Origin: Bacteroidales bacterium
Lineage (GTDB): Bacteria > Bacteroidota > Bacteroidia > Bacteroidales > Marinifilaceae
Length of the DNA stretch: 64,000 nucleotides
Assembly (NCBI GenBank): GCA_015061245.1
Contig: SUWY01000007.1
Span: forward strand, 30,718-94,717
Direction of reading: 5' to 3'
Each line of letters opens with the position of its first letter. Position 1 is the first letter of the stretch. A model generated the notes under the pieces. The model worked only from the letters and a program-made list of their open reading frames with translations, had not been told where the DNA came from and searched no databases. Shown here piece by piece: positions 17,919-26,739 of this stretch. Both the position numbers and the translations under genes were made by a program.

Positions 17919-19258
17919 AATTGTCCTGTTACCTTTAAATAGTTCAAATGAGCCAATTGCTCCTCTATGCAACTACAAATATAGTCATTATATGCCTTTT
18001 GCCAAACCGTTTGGGCTTCAAGCAGGTCGCTTAAAGGCTCCATGCCGGCTTTGTAGTGATTGGTGCTAACACGAAGGTTCTCATCAGCTTGAGTGATGGC
18101 GCTTTTGCACATGGTTTTAAGTTGTGAGGCCTCGTCTATTCTATTTAACGCAACTTGAATGTTTAGGTTTATCATGTCGTTTGCATGTGCCAACTCCAAT
18201 TCGGCAATCTTTATCTGCTCCTTTGCCTGTTTTACTTTGTTTCGCCCCTCGCCCCAATGGAATATAGGAATTTTAAGGGTGGCAATTGCGCTCATTGAGC
18301 CACCATTTAGCAACCTTTCACTTTCGGGTATCAGTGTTTTTGTAAAGAGAGTTGTTCCTTTGAGGGTTAATGCATTTGTGTAGCCATATCCAACCGTTGC
18401 AGCTGCCGATGGTAGATAGTCGCTCCTTGTGAATTTCAGACTCTCTTTCTGTAACTCAATACGTTTGTTGAGTATTGCTATCTCGGGAATCTCGGCAAAA
18501 GTGTAACTGTTATTAATCTCGGGAGTGTCATAATTCTCTATTCCCTCGGTAAGGGTGATATTGCTGTTAATGTCAACTCCAATTATTCTGCATAGATTCA
18601 TCTTTGCTACCTTAATGCCATTATAGGCGCGGTGTTCATTTAAGGAGGCTTGGTTAAGTTGTACCTGAACCTTTAGAAGATCGTTTTTCGATTTCATACC
18701 TACCTTTTCTGCTTTTGTAACGTCGTTGAGCAGTTTTGTAAGGGTCTCTTTATACTTGCTTGCAACTTTGGCAAGCTCTGTGGCCATTATACAGTTCCAA
18801 TAGGCTTGATCACACTCTACGATTATCTCATCTTTTCTCCTTGCTTCGTTAATTGAGTAAATCTCACTTCCAATCTCAGCCATCTTTGTACCACTGATAA
18901 TCTTTCCTCCCATATAGAGAGGTTGAGTTACCGATACACTTGCATTAAATGAGTTCTGTAATCCAATGCCGATACCCATTGATGGAATTGTAAGGCCTTG
19001 GGCTATTGGAAGATCGGGAGTTGCTGCCTCTAACTCTTCGGAGTTATGCAGATAGAGTGCGTTTGCACTAATGTTGGGTAAAAAGTTACTCTTTGCCTCT
19101 TTTACAGCCAGCTCGGCTTCTCGCGTTTGGGCCTCTGCAATGGCAATCTGTTTGTTCTGTTTTAATGCCATATTACGGCAAGTTGCAATATCGAGCTCTT
19201 GTGCCTTAAGCGATATTGTAAATAATATGGTAACAATGAGTATTGATAGTTGTTTCAT
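17900..19258 (-). CDS. TolC family outer-membrane efflux protein
   Basis: A 452-residue TolC-type channel component with a signal peptide (MKQLSILIVTILFTISLKAQ) and the two-fold TolC repeat rich in coiled-coil segments (ALKQNKQIAIAEAQTREAELAV, then IAELELAHANDMINLNIQVALNRI). It forms the outer-membrane tunnel for the RND pump encoded just upstream. Its ATG overlaps the pump stop (ATGA), and its 3' end overlaps the mgtC-like gene. Confidence 0.92.
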   Translation of the reverse strand: MKQLSILIVTILFTISLKAQELDIATCRNMALKQNKQIAIAEAQTREAELAVKEAKSNFLPNISANALYLHNSEELEAATPDLPIAQGLTIPSMGIGIGLQNSFNASVSVTQPLYMGGKIISGTKMAEIGSEIYSINEARRKDEIIVECDQAYWNCIMATELAKVASKYKETLTKLLNDVTKAEKVGMKSKNDLLKVQVQLNQASLNEHRAYNGIKVAKMNLCRIIGVDINSNITLTEGIENYDTPEINNSYTFAEIPEIAILNKRIELQKESLKFTRSDYLPSAAATVGYGYTNALTLKGTTLFTKTLIPESERLLNGGSMSAIATLKIPIFHWGEGRNKVKQAKEQIKIAELELAHANDMINLNIQVALNRIDEASQLKTMCKSAITQADENLRVSTNHYKAGMEPLSDLLEAQTVWQKAYNDYICSCIEEQLAHLNYLKVTGQLWTKEY

Positions 19259-22200
19259 TGCTTTTTGCTGTTATCAATTTTGAAAAATAGTGAGTACAAA
19301 ACAGGAATAAAGAGTAGGGTGATAATTGTGCCTACAAATAGTCCTGCCATAATAGTTACGGCGAGTGAACCGAATAGTTCATCACCAATAAGGGGTATCA
19401 TACCTAAGATAGTTGTAAGCGAGGCCATCATTACCGGACGGAATCGGCTTGATGAGCTGTCAAGCAGGGCTTGAATAGGCTCTTTTCCGCTATTCAATTC
19501 CAGAATGATTTCGTCCATAAGGACAACGCCGTTCTTAATCATCATACCAATCAATCCCAATACGCCTACAATTGCCACAAAACCAAAACTCTTGCCTGAT
19601 AGCAGTACTCCAAAAACAACTCCCACAAGTAGCAGCGGTACGCAGCATAGAATAATTGCAGGTTTCTTGAAGTCTTTAAATAACATTATCAGAATTGCAA
19701 CCATGGCAACAATTGCCAAAGGGAAGTTTCCGAATAGGTATTGTGTCGATTGCTTACTTGCTTGATACTCACCTTCCCAGCTATACGAATATCCTGTTGG
19801 AAGTTCAATCGCTTCGATTGCCGGGGCAATGGCTTTACGCGCACTTTCGGCAGTATAGCCTGAGGCCGGCTCACATTGAGCTCTCATAGCTCTTACACCA
19901 TTGTACCGAATAACTATTGGTTCCTCCCATTTGATGTTTATTCCCTTTACCGCTTGGTTTAATGGGATGGTTCCTAAAGTGCCGGCAAGAATATCCTGTT
20001 CGCTGACGCTACCGGTGAATAGTCCGGTCAGAGTCTCTTTGTTAAGATTCTGCAATGGAGGCATAGTGCTGAAGATGGGAGTATTATCAAGCTCATTAAT
20101 CGGCTTTCCCTTGCTATCCACGCTCTTTAGGTAGATCGAGTACCTCTCTTTGCCAATATAGAATGTTCCGGTAGGGATTCCTCCATTGGCAGTAAGAAGC
20201 GATAGACCTACATCTTTTCTGCTAAGTCCGGCTCTGCGAGCTGTAGGCTGATTATAATCAATCTCAATGACGGGTTGCATATTTGACCAATCATTACATA
20301 CCAATCTGGTGAATGGAGACTCATTCATAATCTGTTCTGCCTGCCGGGTAAGTTGTTTTAAAACAGCTGGATCGGGACCTGAAAACTTAACCTCAATGGG
20401 GAATTTTTTATACATCAGATTGTATCGTTTAACCCTTGAATAGGCATCGGGATAGTGAGTTGTTATGTAGTTTTGAATGGTATCAATATGTTTGACTAAC
20501 TCCTTAGGCGATGTAAAATCAACAATTAGCTCTCCATACGACAATGAGGGGGTAGCAATACTACGAACTAAATTGTATCGGCTTGGTGTCCCTCCAAGCG
20601 ATATTGTCACATTTGTGATATATGGTTGCTCCAATAACCATGCAGATACCTCTTTTAGCTCTCTCTCAACCTTTTGTGGCGATGCGCCCTCGTCCAATTT
20701 GTACTCAATATAGCACTGCTCGTAGTTCATATCGGGGAAGAACTCCTGTGGAATGAATCTGTAGCAGTATATGCTTAAAGCTACCAGAGCAACTGCACAA
20801 AAAACGGTACTCTTTTTGTGTAAAACGGTGAATTTCAATATTGAGCGAAGCAGTTGGTAGGGCTTGCTATTGTATAACTCAATATCCGATTTAACTTTAA
20901 CCTGTTTCAACCATCGGTCGGCCATAATAGGAACATGTGTTAAGGCCAAAACCCAGCTCAATAGCAGGGAAACTGCAAGTACTATAAACAGGTCACGAAC
21001 ATAGACTCCTGCAGTATCGGGTGATAGAAATATAGGAAGGAATGCCAAAATTGCAATCAAGGTTGCTCCGAGCAGAGGCATGGCAGTTTTGTTGCCAATT
21101 GAGGTTAGTGCTGCTTGGCGAGGCTTCCCTTTTGCCAAATCAACTAAAATACCATCGATAATCACAATTGCATTATCAACCAGCATACCCATGGCGACAA
21201 TCAACGAGCCTAATGATACCCTTTGCAGAGTTCCATCGAGAGTTCCGAGAATCATGATAGAGCCAAAGATAATTACAATCAAACTGATTCCTATTATAAC
21301 ACCACTTCTGATTCCCATGGAAACCATAAGGATTATAATAACAATGGCTACCGATTCTAACAGATTTGTCAGAAAAGTGGTAAGGGCATTAGTAACTCTT
21401 TCAGGTTGAAAGAATATCTTATGAAACTCAACCCCTGCAGGAATTCTTTCACCCTTTAGCTCTTCAATCTTCGACTCAATGGCACCGCCCAGTTTCGTGA
21501 TATCGGTATTGCGCTGTGCTGCAATTGAGATTCCTAAAGCCCTCTCTTCATTGTGGAACATCTGGTTACGGGCAGGCTCCTCATATCCCGATGTAATATC
21601 GGCAATATCGCGTAATCGCAGTTGATCATCTTCGTGGCCTTGAATCAGAAGATTACCAATATCATTTACATTTTTATATCGGTCATTAACCTTTATCTTG
21701 ATACGTTTGTCGTCAGTCTCATAGTAACCTGCATATACTGTGCTGTTTTGACCGTTCAGCGTGTTAAGCACCTCGGCAGGGTGGACTCCAAGGTTGGCCA
21801 TTCTATCTTGGAGAATGGCTATGTTTATTACAGGAGTTCGCTCGCCATAAATATCTACCTTTGATATGCCGGGAATGTTCTGAAACTCCTGTTTTGCCAA
21901 CTCGGCATAATTTCCCAGTTCGGTATCGGAAAATCCCTCGCCCGTAATAGCATAGAACATTCCATAAACATCACCAAAAGCATCTAAGACAACCGATTCT
22001 CCAACTCCGGCGGGGAGTGATGCTTGTATGTCGTTGACCTTTCTACGCAATATGTCATAGAACTGCTCCACCTCGTTTGCCGGGGTTGTAGTGACAAGCT
22101 CTACGTTTATTATAGACAAATCATTCATCGAGCGACTCTCAATGCTGTTTATATTGTACATTGAACGAATGCTCTTTTCTATAGGGTCGGTAACCTCAAG

Positions 22201-22383
22201 CTCAACCTCGTGTGCAGATGCTCCGGGGTAGGTGGTAATCACCATTGCCTGTTTTACCTTGATTTCGGGATCCTCAAGTTTGCTCATGTTGTAAAAGGCA
22301 ATAGAGCCACCTACAACCATGACCAAAACTATAAAACGAATTAGCAGGTTGTTATTCAACGCCCATTTTCCAAGATCTATCAT
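19255..22383 (-). CDS. RND efflux pump permease (AcrB-like, HAE family)
   Basis: A 1042-residue inner-membrane proton-driven exporter. It has an N-terminal transmembrane helix, two large periplasmic loops, and helix clusters in each half (LESVAIVIIILMVSMGIRSG; FPLAIVAMVAILIMLF). Conserved stretches include GMLVDNAIVIIDGI in TM4 and GLIGMMIKNGVVLMDEI in TM10/11. TM4 carries Asp-Asn where AcrB has the Asp407-Asp408 pair, a variant also expected in some RND subfamilies. Substrates (drugs, bile acids or others) cannot be told. Both ends overlap neighbouring genes by ATGA, giving a tightly coupled operon. Confidence 0.94.
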   Translation of the reverse strand: MIDLGKWALNNNLLIRFIVLVMVVGGSIAFYNMSKLEDPEIKVKQAMVITTYPGASAHEVELEVTDPIEKSIRSMYNINSIESRSMNDLSIINVELVTTTPANEVEQFYDILRRKVNDIQASLPAGVGESVVLDAFGDVYGMFYAITGEGFSDTELGNYAELAKQEFQNIPGISKVDIYGERTPVINIAILQDRMANLGVHPAEVLNTLNGQNSTVYAGYYETDDKRIKIKVNDRYKNVNDIGNLLIQGHEDDQLRLRDIADITSGYEEPARNQMFHNEERALGISIAAQRNTDITKLGGAIESKIEELKGERIPAGVEFHKIFFQPERVTNALTTFLTNLLESVAIVIIILMVSMGIRSGVIIGISLIVIIFGSIMILGTLDGTLQRVSLGSLIVAMGMLVDNAIVIIDGILVDLAKGKPRQAALTSIGNKTAMPLLGATLIAILAFLPIFLSPDTAGVYVRDLFIVLAVSLLLSWVLALTHVPIMADRWLKQVKVKSDIELYNSKPYQLLRSILKFTVLHKKSTVFCAVALVALSIYCYRFIPQEFFPDMNYEQCYIEYKLDEGASPQKVERELKEVSAWLLEQPYITNVTISLGGTPSRYNLVRSIATPSLSYGELIVDFTSPKELVKHIDTIQNYITTHYPDAYSRVKRYNLMYKKFPIEVKFSGPDPAVLKQLTRQAEQIMNESPFTRLVCNDWSNMQPVIEIDYNQPTARRAGLSRKDVGLSLLTANGGIPTGTFYIGKERYSIYLKSVDSKGKPINELDNTPIFSTMPPLQNLNKETLTGLFTGSVSEQDILAGTLGTIPLNQAVKGINIKWEEPIVIRYNGVRAMRAQCEPASGYTAESARKAIAPAIEAIELPTGYSYSWEGEYQASKQSTQYLFGNFPLAIVAMVAILIMLFKDFKKPAIILCCVPLLLVGVVFGVLLSGKSFGFVAIVGVLGLIGMMIKNGVVLMDEIILELNSGKEPIQALLDSSSSRFRPVMMASLTTILGMIPLIGDELFGSLAVTIMAGLFVGTIITLLFIPVLYSLFFKIDNSKKQ

Positions 22384-23441
22384 AACAAACCTCCAATATT
22401 TGTTGAACTACTCTCTTTTAACGGAGTGACCTTCTCGCCATCTTTCAGGCTATTAACTCCGGCCGATACGACAATATCGCCCTCGTTCAAACCGTTTGTA
22501 ATAAGGACCATAGAGTTTCGGTCGATAGAGTCAATGTTTACTTTTCGGGTTTCAACGGTCGATGATGTAGGATTGTATATCATTACGTATGTTGCCCCCT
22601 CTTTGTTGAATATTGCAGAGAGTGGAATTTGTAAACGTTCTTCAGATTCGTGTCGTTGTGTAATCGTTACATTTGTACTCATTCCGGGGGTAATGTTTTT
22701 GTCACTCTCTTTGAATTGAAGCTTTACATTGTATAGCTGATTCATATTTGCTTTAGGCGATACTCCGATTAACTCCAGTGGGAATACTCTGTTTGGCATA
22801 ATGTCGAAAGTGCAGCTATATGAATCAAAATTATCTCTTTGAGTGTAACTCTTTATTGGAATGTTTATGGTTACCTGGTTAGGTGAGTTGCCGATCATGG
22901 AGATTACTGCCATGCCTGCCCCGACAGTCTCATTCTTATCGAAGATGATCTTTTGGATATATCCATCGAATGGTGCTCGGAGTTTTGTGTCGTTAAGAGC
23001 ATCTTGGTGTGCTTTAAGTTTTGCAGTGATTTGCTGCAATCCGTACATAGCTTTCTCATAATCATTCTCTGCAACGCTGCTATCCTGATATAGCGAAATT
23101 ACTCTTTCTGCTTGCCCCTTTATCGCATTATACTCGGCAGTTGTAGCTTTTAATTGAGTTTGATAGTCGCGAGGGTCCATTATGGCAATAATATCGCCTT
23201 TTTTGACAAAATCGCCCTGGTTGACGGGAATCTCTTCTATGGTTCCGGCTACTTTGAATGCGATATTTATATCTTTCCCTGCCTCAACTTTACCGGGGAA
23301 AGTTAGCTCCTCTGCTCTGTTATAGAGTTGTGCCGTGTCGATTTTTACACTCTTAATGAGGGGCACTTGTGCATGCTTTTGGTTGCATCCTGTGCTGATA
23401 CATAGAAGGATTGCAATTACAGGTGTGTATGTCTTTCTCAT
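22380..23441 (-). CDS. RND efflux membrane fusion lipoprotein (AcrA-like)
   Basis: A 353-residue periplasmic adaptor that joins the pump to TolC. The start at 23441 gives a lipoprotein signal (MRKTYTPVIAILLCISTGC), so it is probably lipid-anchored in the inner membrane. It has the biotinyl-lipoyl-like halves (KVAGTIEEIPVNQGDFVKKGDIIAIMD and LRAPFDGYIQKIIFDKNETV) around a helical hairpin, and a C-terminal beta-barrel and proximal domain. It is first in the operon. No regulator gene is adjacent. Confidence 0.93.
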   Translation of the reverse strand: MRKTYTPVIAILLCISTGCNQKHAQVPLIKSVKIDTAQLYNRAEELTFPGKVEAGKDINIAFKVAGTIEEIPVNQGDFVKKGDIIAIMDPRDYQTQLKATTAEYNAIKGQAERVISLYQDSSVAENDYEKAMYGLQQITAKLKAHQDALNDTKLRAPFDGYIQKIIFDKNETVGAGMAVISMIGNSPNQVTINIPIKSYTQRDNFDSYSCTFDIMPNRVFPLELIGVSPKANMNQLYNVKLQFKESDKNITPGMSTNVTITQRHESEERLQIPLSAIFNKEGATYVMIYNPTSSTVETRKVNIDSIDRNSMVLITNGLNEGDIVVSAGVNSLKDGEKVTPLKESSSTNIGGLL

Positions 23442-23598
23442 GTGGTTAATGTTTTTATGTTCTATTGTACACACAAAGTTCATAAATTATATAGGCAAAA
23501 CCTTGGGCAGATTTGGGCTATTCTTGGTTTAAAATACCTTTTCTTTAGATGTTTTAAAAAGTAGTATTTATACCACTATGTTTATATGCACTTTGTGA

Positions 23599-23606
23599 TA
23601 CTTTTG
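23599..23606 (+). promoter_or_regulatory. Bacteroidota -7 element before the Hdr-like operon
   Basis: TACTTTTG fits TAnnTTTG and lies 20 bp before the ATG of the first Hdr-like gene. The -33 region is not a clear TTTG. The element lies between two copies of the 10-mer CACTATGTTT (23574-23583 and 23610-23619), which could be an operator. Confidence 0.55.
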
Positions 23607-23626
23607 TTGCACTATGTTTGATTGGA

Positions 23627-24319
23627 ATGGGGAAAATAATTGAGATATTAAATAGGGATATACACTTTAGCGAGGGGTTGAATAGCTGTATGAATTGTGG
23701 TGTTTGTACCGCTGTTTGTCCAGCGGCAGAGTTTTATAATTACGATCCGCGAATGGTTGTGGATACTGTTCAAAGAGGCGATGAGGCTGAAATAGAGGAG
23801 CTTCTTAAGAGCAATACAATTTGGTACTGTGGAGAGTGTATGTCTTGTAAAACCCGTTGCCCCCGTGGTAATACCCCGGGAGAGATTATTATGGCACTGA
23901 GAGCTGCTTCGATAGAGACCGGTCTTTTTGTTGAGTCGGAAAAGGGGCGTCAACAATTTGCTTTGAAACGTAATATAGCCGATTCTGTGCTTAAAGTGGG
24001 TTATTGTGTATCTCCCGATATAGCTGTACCCGAGAAGCATCCGGAACAGGGACCTATATGGGAGTGGATTTGTGCAAATAAGGAGCGGGTGTATGAGAGG
24101 GTTCATGCAAATTATGATGGTAATGGAGCCGGAGCGTTGAGACATGTGGATGAGGCCTCGCTCGATGAACTCAATAATATTTTTCAAGTTACTGGGGGCG
24201 CCTCTTTTATGGATGCAATTGAGAATTTTTCCGTAAAAAAGGCTGAGCAACTTGGGATGAGTGTTGATGAGTATTTGGATGAAATATCTACACAGAATAG
24301 TGGAAATCACGGTAGGTAA
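23627..24319 (+). CDS. HdrC-like iron-sulfur protein, first gene of Hdr-like operon
   Basis: A 230-residue protein with two [4Fe-4S] motifs, Cys21-24-27-31 (CMNCGVCTAVCP) and Cys68-71-74-78 (CGECMSCKTRCPRG), as in HdrC of heterodisulfide reductases and similar subunits. The N-terminal 100 residues match the HdrC type; the following 130 residues are an extension with no recognised domain. It should pass electrons between the flavin subunit (HdrA-like) and the HdrB-like subunit encoded next. The start is ATG 23627; the track start is TTG 23618. The next gene follows after 2 bp. Confidence 0.88.
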   Translation: MGKIIEILNRDIHFSEGLNSCMNCGVCTAVCPAAEFYNYDPRMVVDTVQRGDEAEIEELLKSNTIWYCGECMSCKTRCPRGNTPGEIIMALRAASIETGLFVESEKGRQQFALKRNIADSVLKVGYCVSPDIAVPEKHPEQGPIWEWICANKERVYERVHANYDGNGAGALRHVDEASLDELNNIFQVTGGASFMDAIENFSVKKAEQLGMSVDEYLDEISTQNSGNHGR

Positions 24320-24321
24320 TT

Positions 24322-25392
24322 ATGATAAATGAAGGAAAGAAAAAGGTTTGGGATCTGTATCAAAAGGAGATTGCCGACAATAAATATTATTATGCTCGCA
24401 GTTGCATAAGGCAGACTTTTTTTCCTGCTTCTGAGTGGGCTTTTATTGATATATTGAGAAATAGGTTGGGTAAAGATATATTTGATGATCCTAAACATAC
24501 AACGTGTTCCGGTATAGGATATCACTCTGATGTGGTGCCTTTCCAGACAACCATGACTGTCATTGCCCGCCATTTTGCTTTGATGACCGAGGCCGGTTAT
24601 GAGAATATAACACCTTCGTGTATAACATCGTTCGGCATATATACCGAGGTGTTGCATGCGTGGGAGGAGCATCCAGAAATTTTGGAGCGTGTACGAGAGG
24701 ATTTGTATAAAGCTACAAAACGCGAGTTTAATGTTCCAAAGAATTTGGCCCACACCTCTGATGTGATATATAAATTTAGAAATCAGATAGCTGCTCAAAT
24801 GACAAATCCCTTGGTAGATGTCCATACAGGTAAACCTTTGCGCGTAGTTGACCACATAGGGTGTCACTATGCTAAGATGTTTCCATCAAAGGGAGTTGGA
24901 GGTGCTGAGTTTCCGGCAGTATTGAGTGGCATGGTAGATGCCTGGGGTGGTGAGTGTATCGACTATCCTGAGCGCAGACACTGTTGTGGCTTTGGATTTA
25001 GAAACTATTTGGTACAGGCAAATCGTGGTTACTCTGTTGCAAATTCCATGAAAAAATTGGAGTCAATGGAGCCGTACGAGCCAGACTTTATTGTTACGAA
25101 TTGTCCGGGATGTGGTATGTTTCTTGATAAGTGGCAGTACACAATTGGAGAGATGAGTGGTAAGAGTTATGGTAAGAATGGTTATGGAATTCCGGTTTTG
25201 ACCTACGAAGAGATGGCAGGCTTGGTGTTGGGATATGATCCTTGGGATTTAGGATTACAGATGCATCAGGTTGCTGTAGAGCCATTGCTTGATAAGATGG
25301 GAATAAGTTATGATCCCGATAAAAAGTATTGCGATGCTGAAGGAAAATTAATATCACTTCCAAAGCGTCCAACAGGAATAAGGAGTATATGA
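24322..25392 (+). CDS. HdrB-like CCG-domain protein with degenerate N-terminal motif
   Basis: A 356-residue protein of the HdrB type. The C-terminal CCG motif is complete (IGCHYAKMF, RHCCGFGFRN and TNCPGCGMF), able to bind a noncubane [4Fe-4S] cluster. The N-terminal counterpart is degenerate: Cys28, then Cys62-Ser63 in place of Cys-Cys, and Cys100-x-x-Ser103 in place of Cys-x-x-Cys. Heterodisulfide reductases use two such clusters to split a disulfide, so loss of ligands suggests one cluster or another substrate. No membrane segment is seen. It overlaps the HdrA-like gene (ATGATG). Confidence 0.87.
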   Translation: MINEGKKKVWDLYQKEIADNKYYYARSCIRQTFFPASEWAFIDILRNRLGKDIFDDPKHTTCSGIGYHSDVVPFQTTMTVIARHFALMTEAGYENITPSCITSFGIYTEVLHAWEEHPEILERVREDLYKATKREFNVPKNLAHTSDVIYKFRNQIAAQMTNPLVDVHTGKPLRVVDHIGCHYAKMFPSKGVGGAEFPAVLSGMVDAWGGECIDYPERRHCCGFGFRNYLVQANRGYSVANSMKKLESMEPYEPDFIVTNCPGCGMFLDKWQYTIGEMSGKSYGKNGYGIPVLTYEEMAGLVLGYDPWDLGLQMHQVAVEPLLDKMGISYDPDKKYCDAEGKLISLPKRPTGIRSI

Positions 25393-26396
25393 TGAAAAGC
25401 GTTGTGATAATAGGCGGTGGAGTTGCCGGATGTAAAGCGGCCGTCGAGCTTGCAAGTATAGGATATAGAGTAACTGTTGTTGAGAAGGAGTGCAGTTTAG
25501 GTGGAAATCTCAATAATTGGGATAGACTTTTTCCCGACGGGAAAAGAGCATCTTGCTTGGTAGATGCGCTAGTTTCCGATGTCGAGAAACGTGGGGTTAC
25601 TGTATTGACCAATGTTGAACCTGAAAAGGTGGAACTAATTGATGATTGTTATAATATTTTGTTGAGTGATAAGGGGTTGCTGAAAGCTGACGCAGTGCTT
25701 ATTACTACCGGTTTTACCACTTTCAATGCTCAGCGTAAGGAGGAGTATGGATATGGTATCTATAGGAATGTTATAACCTCGGTCGATTTGGAGAATATCT
25801 TTGCCGCCAATTTGTTAAGTAGAGAGATTGGATGCGTTGGAATGGTGCATTGTGTTGGTAGCCGAGATGAGAAGTGTGGTAATATGTATTGTTCCAAAGT
25901 ATGCTGTATAACTGCCGTAAAGCAGGCAATAGAGTTGAAACAGATGCTTCCAAATGCCGAGATATTCTGCTTCTATATGGATATGAGAATGTTTGGGCCT
26001 GGGTACGAAGAGTTGTATCGTGAGGCTCAAGAGCAATATGGAATTAAATTTGTCAGAGGAAGAGTCTCGGAGGCGAGCGAGGATTCTGAGGGCAGAGTGG
26101 CAATCAAGGTAGAGGATACTCTGGTTGGCAGACCAATGAGAATGAAACTTGACAGATTGGTGTTAATGGTTGGAATGGAGCCCTCGCCCGGAACTAATAG
26201 ATTGGCAAAATTGTTTGGTGTGGAGATGAGAGAGAGTGGCTTTATCAGAGGTGTAGATCCTCATATGGGGGCCAATATAACCAATGTAGATGGAGTGTTT
26301 GTGGCTGGGGCGGCAACATCGCCGATGAATACAACCGACACTATAAATGATGCGTGTGCAGCGGTTTTGCAGATTGATAAATATCTGAGAAAATAG
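25389..26396 (+). CDS. Short HdrA/QmoA-like FAD protein
   Basis: A 335-residue flavoprotein. The N-terminus has the FAD-binding GGGVAGCKAAVELASIGY and VVEKECSLGGNL; the centre has the HdrA signature CVGSRDEKCGNMYCSKVCC (residues about 155-175), and the C-terminus ends with VFVAGAATSPMNTTDTINDA. It lacks the added ferredoxin and thioredoxin-reductase-like domains of full HdrA, so it is the size of a reduced QmoA-like subunit. Electron bifurcation as in methanogen HdrABC is therefore not supported. Either ATG (25389 or 25392) could start it; both overlap the previous stop. Confidence 0.88.
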   Translation: MMKSVVIIGGGVAGCKAAVELASIGYRVTVVEKECSLGGNLNNWDRLFPDGKRASCLVDALVSDVEKRGVTVLTNVEPEKVELIDDCYNILLSDKGLLKADAVLITTGFTTFNAQRKEEYGYGIYRNVITSVDLENIFAANLLSREIGCVGMVHCVGSRDEKCGNMYCSKVCCITAVKQAIELKQMLPNAEIFCFYMDMRMFGPGYEELYREAQEQYGIKFVRGRVSEASEDSEGRVAIKVEDTLVGRPMRMKLDRLVLMVGMEPSPGTNRLAKLFGVEMRESGFIRGVDPHMGANITNVDGVFVAGAATSPMNTTDTINDACAAVLQIDKYLRK

Positions 26397-26403
26397 TATT
26401 TGT

Positions 26404-26733
26404 ATGGTATCTTTTGGATTTTCAATTTTACCGACTCGAGCAATTGAGTATGATAAGAACGATAAGGGTTGTGCTGATTATGTTGCATTGCATGTGCCCA
26501 GCTCTTCTGCCTGTATAGGGTGTGGAGGTTGCAGTGCAACATGTTCGGCAGGGAATTTTACCGAATTTAATATAAGAAAAATTCAAATGCTCATGAAACG
26601 CGGTGAGAATCAATTGTATATGGAGCAACTGCATAAATGTATGCTTTGCGGCAAGTGTCTTGCTGTGTGTCCGAGAGGCGTGGATACCCGTGGAATGATA
26701 TTGGCAATGATTGAGTATATGCGCAAAAAGTAA
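26404..26733 (+). CDS. Second HdrC-like ferredoxin protein
   Basis: A 109-residue iron-sulfur protein with two [4Fe-4S] motifs: Cys37-40-43-47 (CIGCGGCSATC) and CMLCGKCLAVCPRG near residue 80. It is a minimal HdrC-like electron carrier. It lies 7 bp after the HdrA-like gene and 6 bp before the membrane subunit, so it may connect the cytoplasmic flavin module to the membrane module. The first gene of the operon is a second, longer HdrC, so the operon holds two. Confidence 0.85.
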   Translation: MVSFGFSILPTRAIEYDKNDKGCADYVALHVPSSSACIGCGGCSATCSAGNFTEFNIRKIQMLMKRGENQLYMEQLHKCMLCGKCLAVCPRGVDTRGMILAMIEYMRKK

Positions 26734-26739
26734 TTTCTC

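Noticed and set aside
17581-18069. 162-residue + strand ORF opposite the mgtC-like and TolC genes
   Set aside because: Low-quality protein with no recognisable motif, antisense to two well-supported genes.
23648-24310. 220-residue ORF on the - strand
   Set aside because: It is a shadow of the HdrC-like gene. The + strand frame carries clear iron-sulfur motifs and fits the operon spacing.
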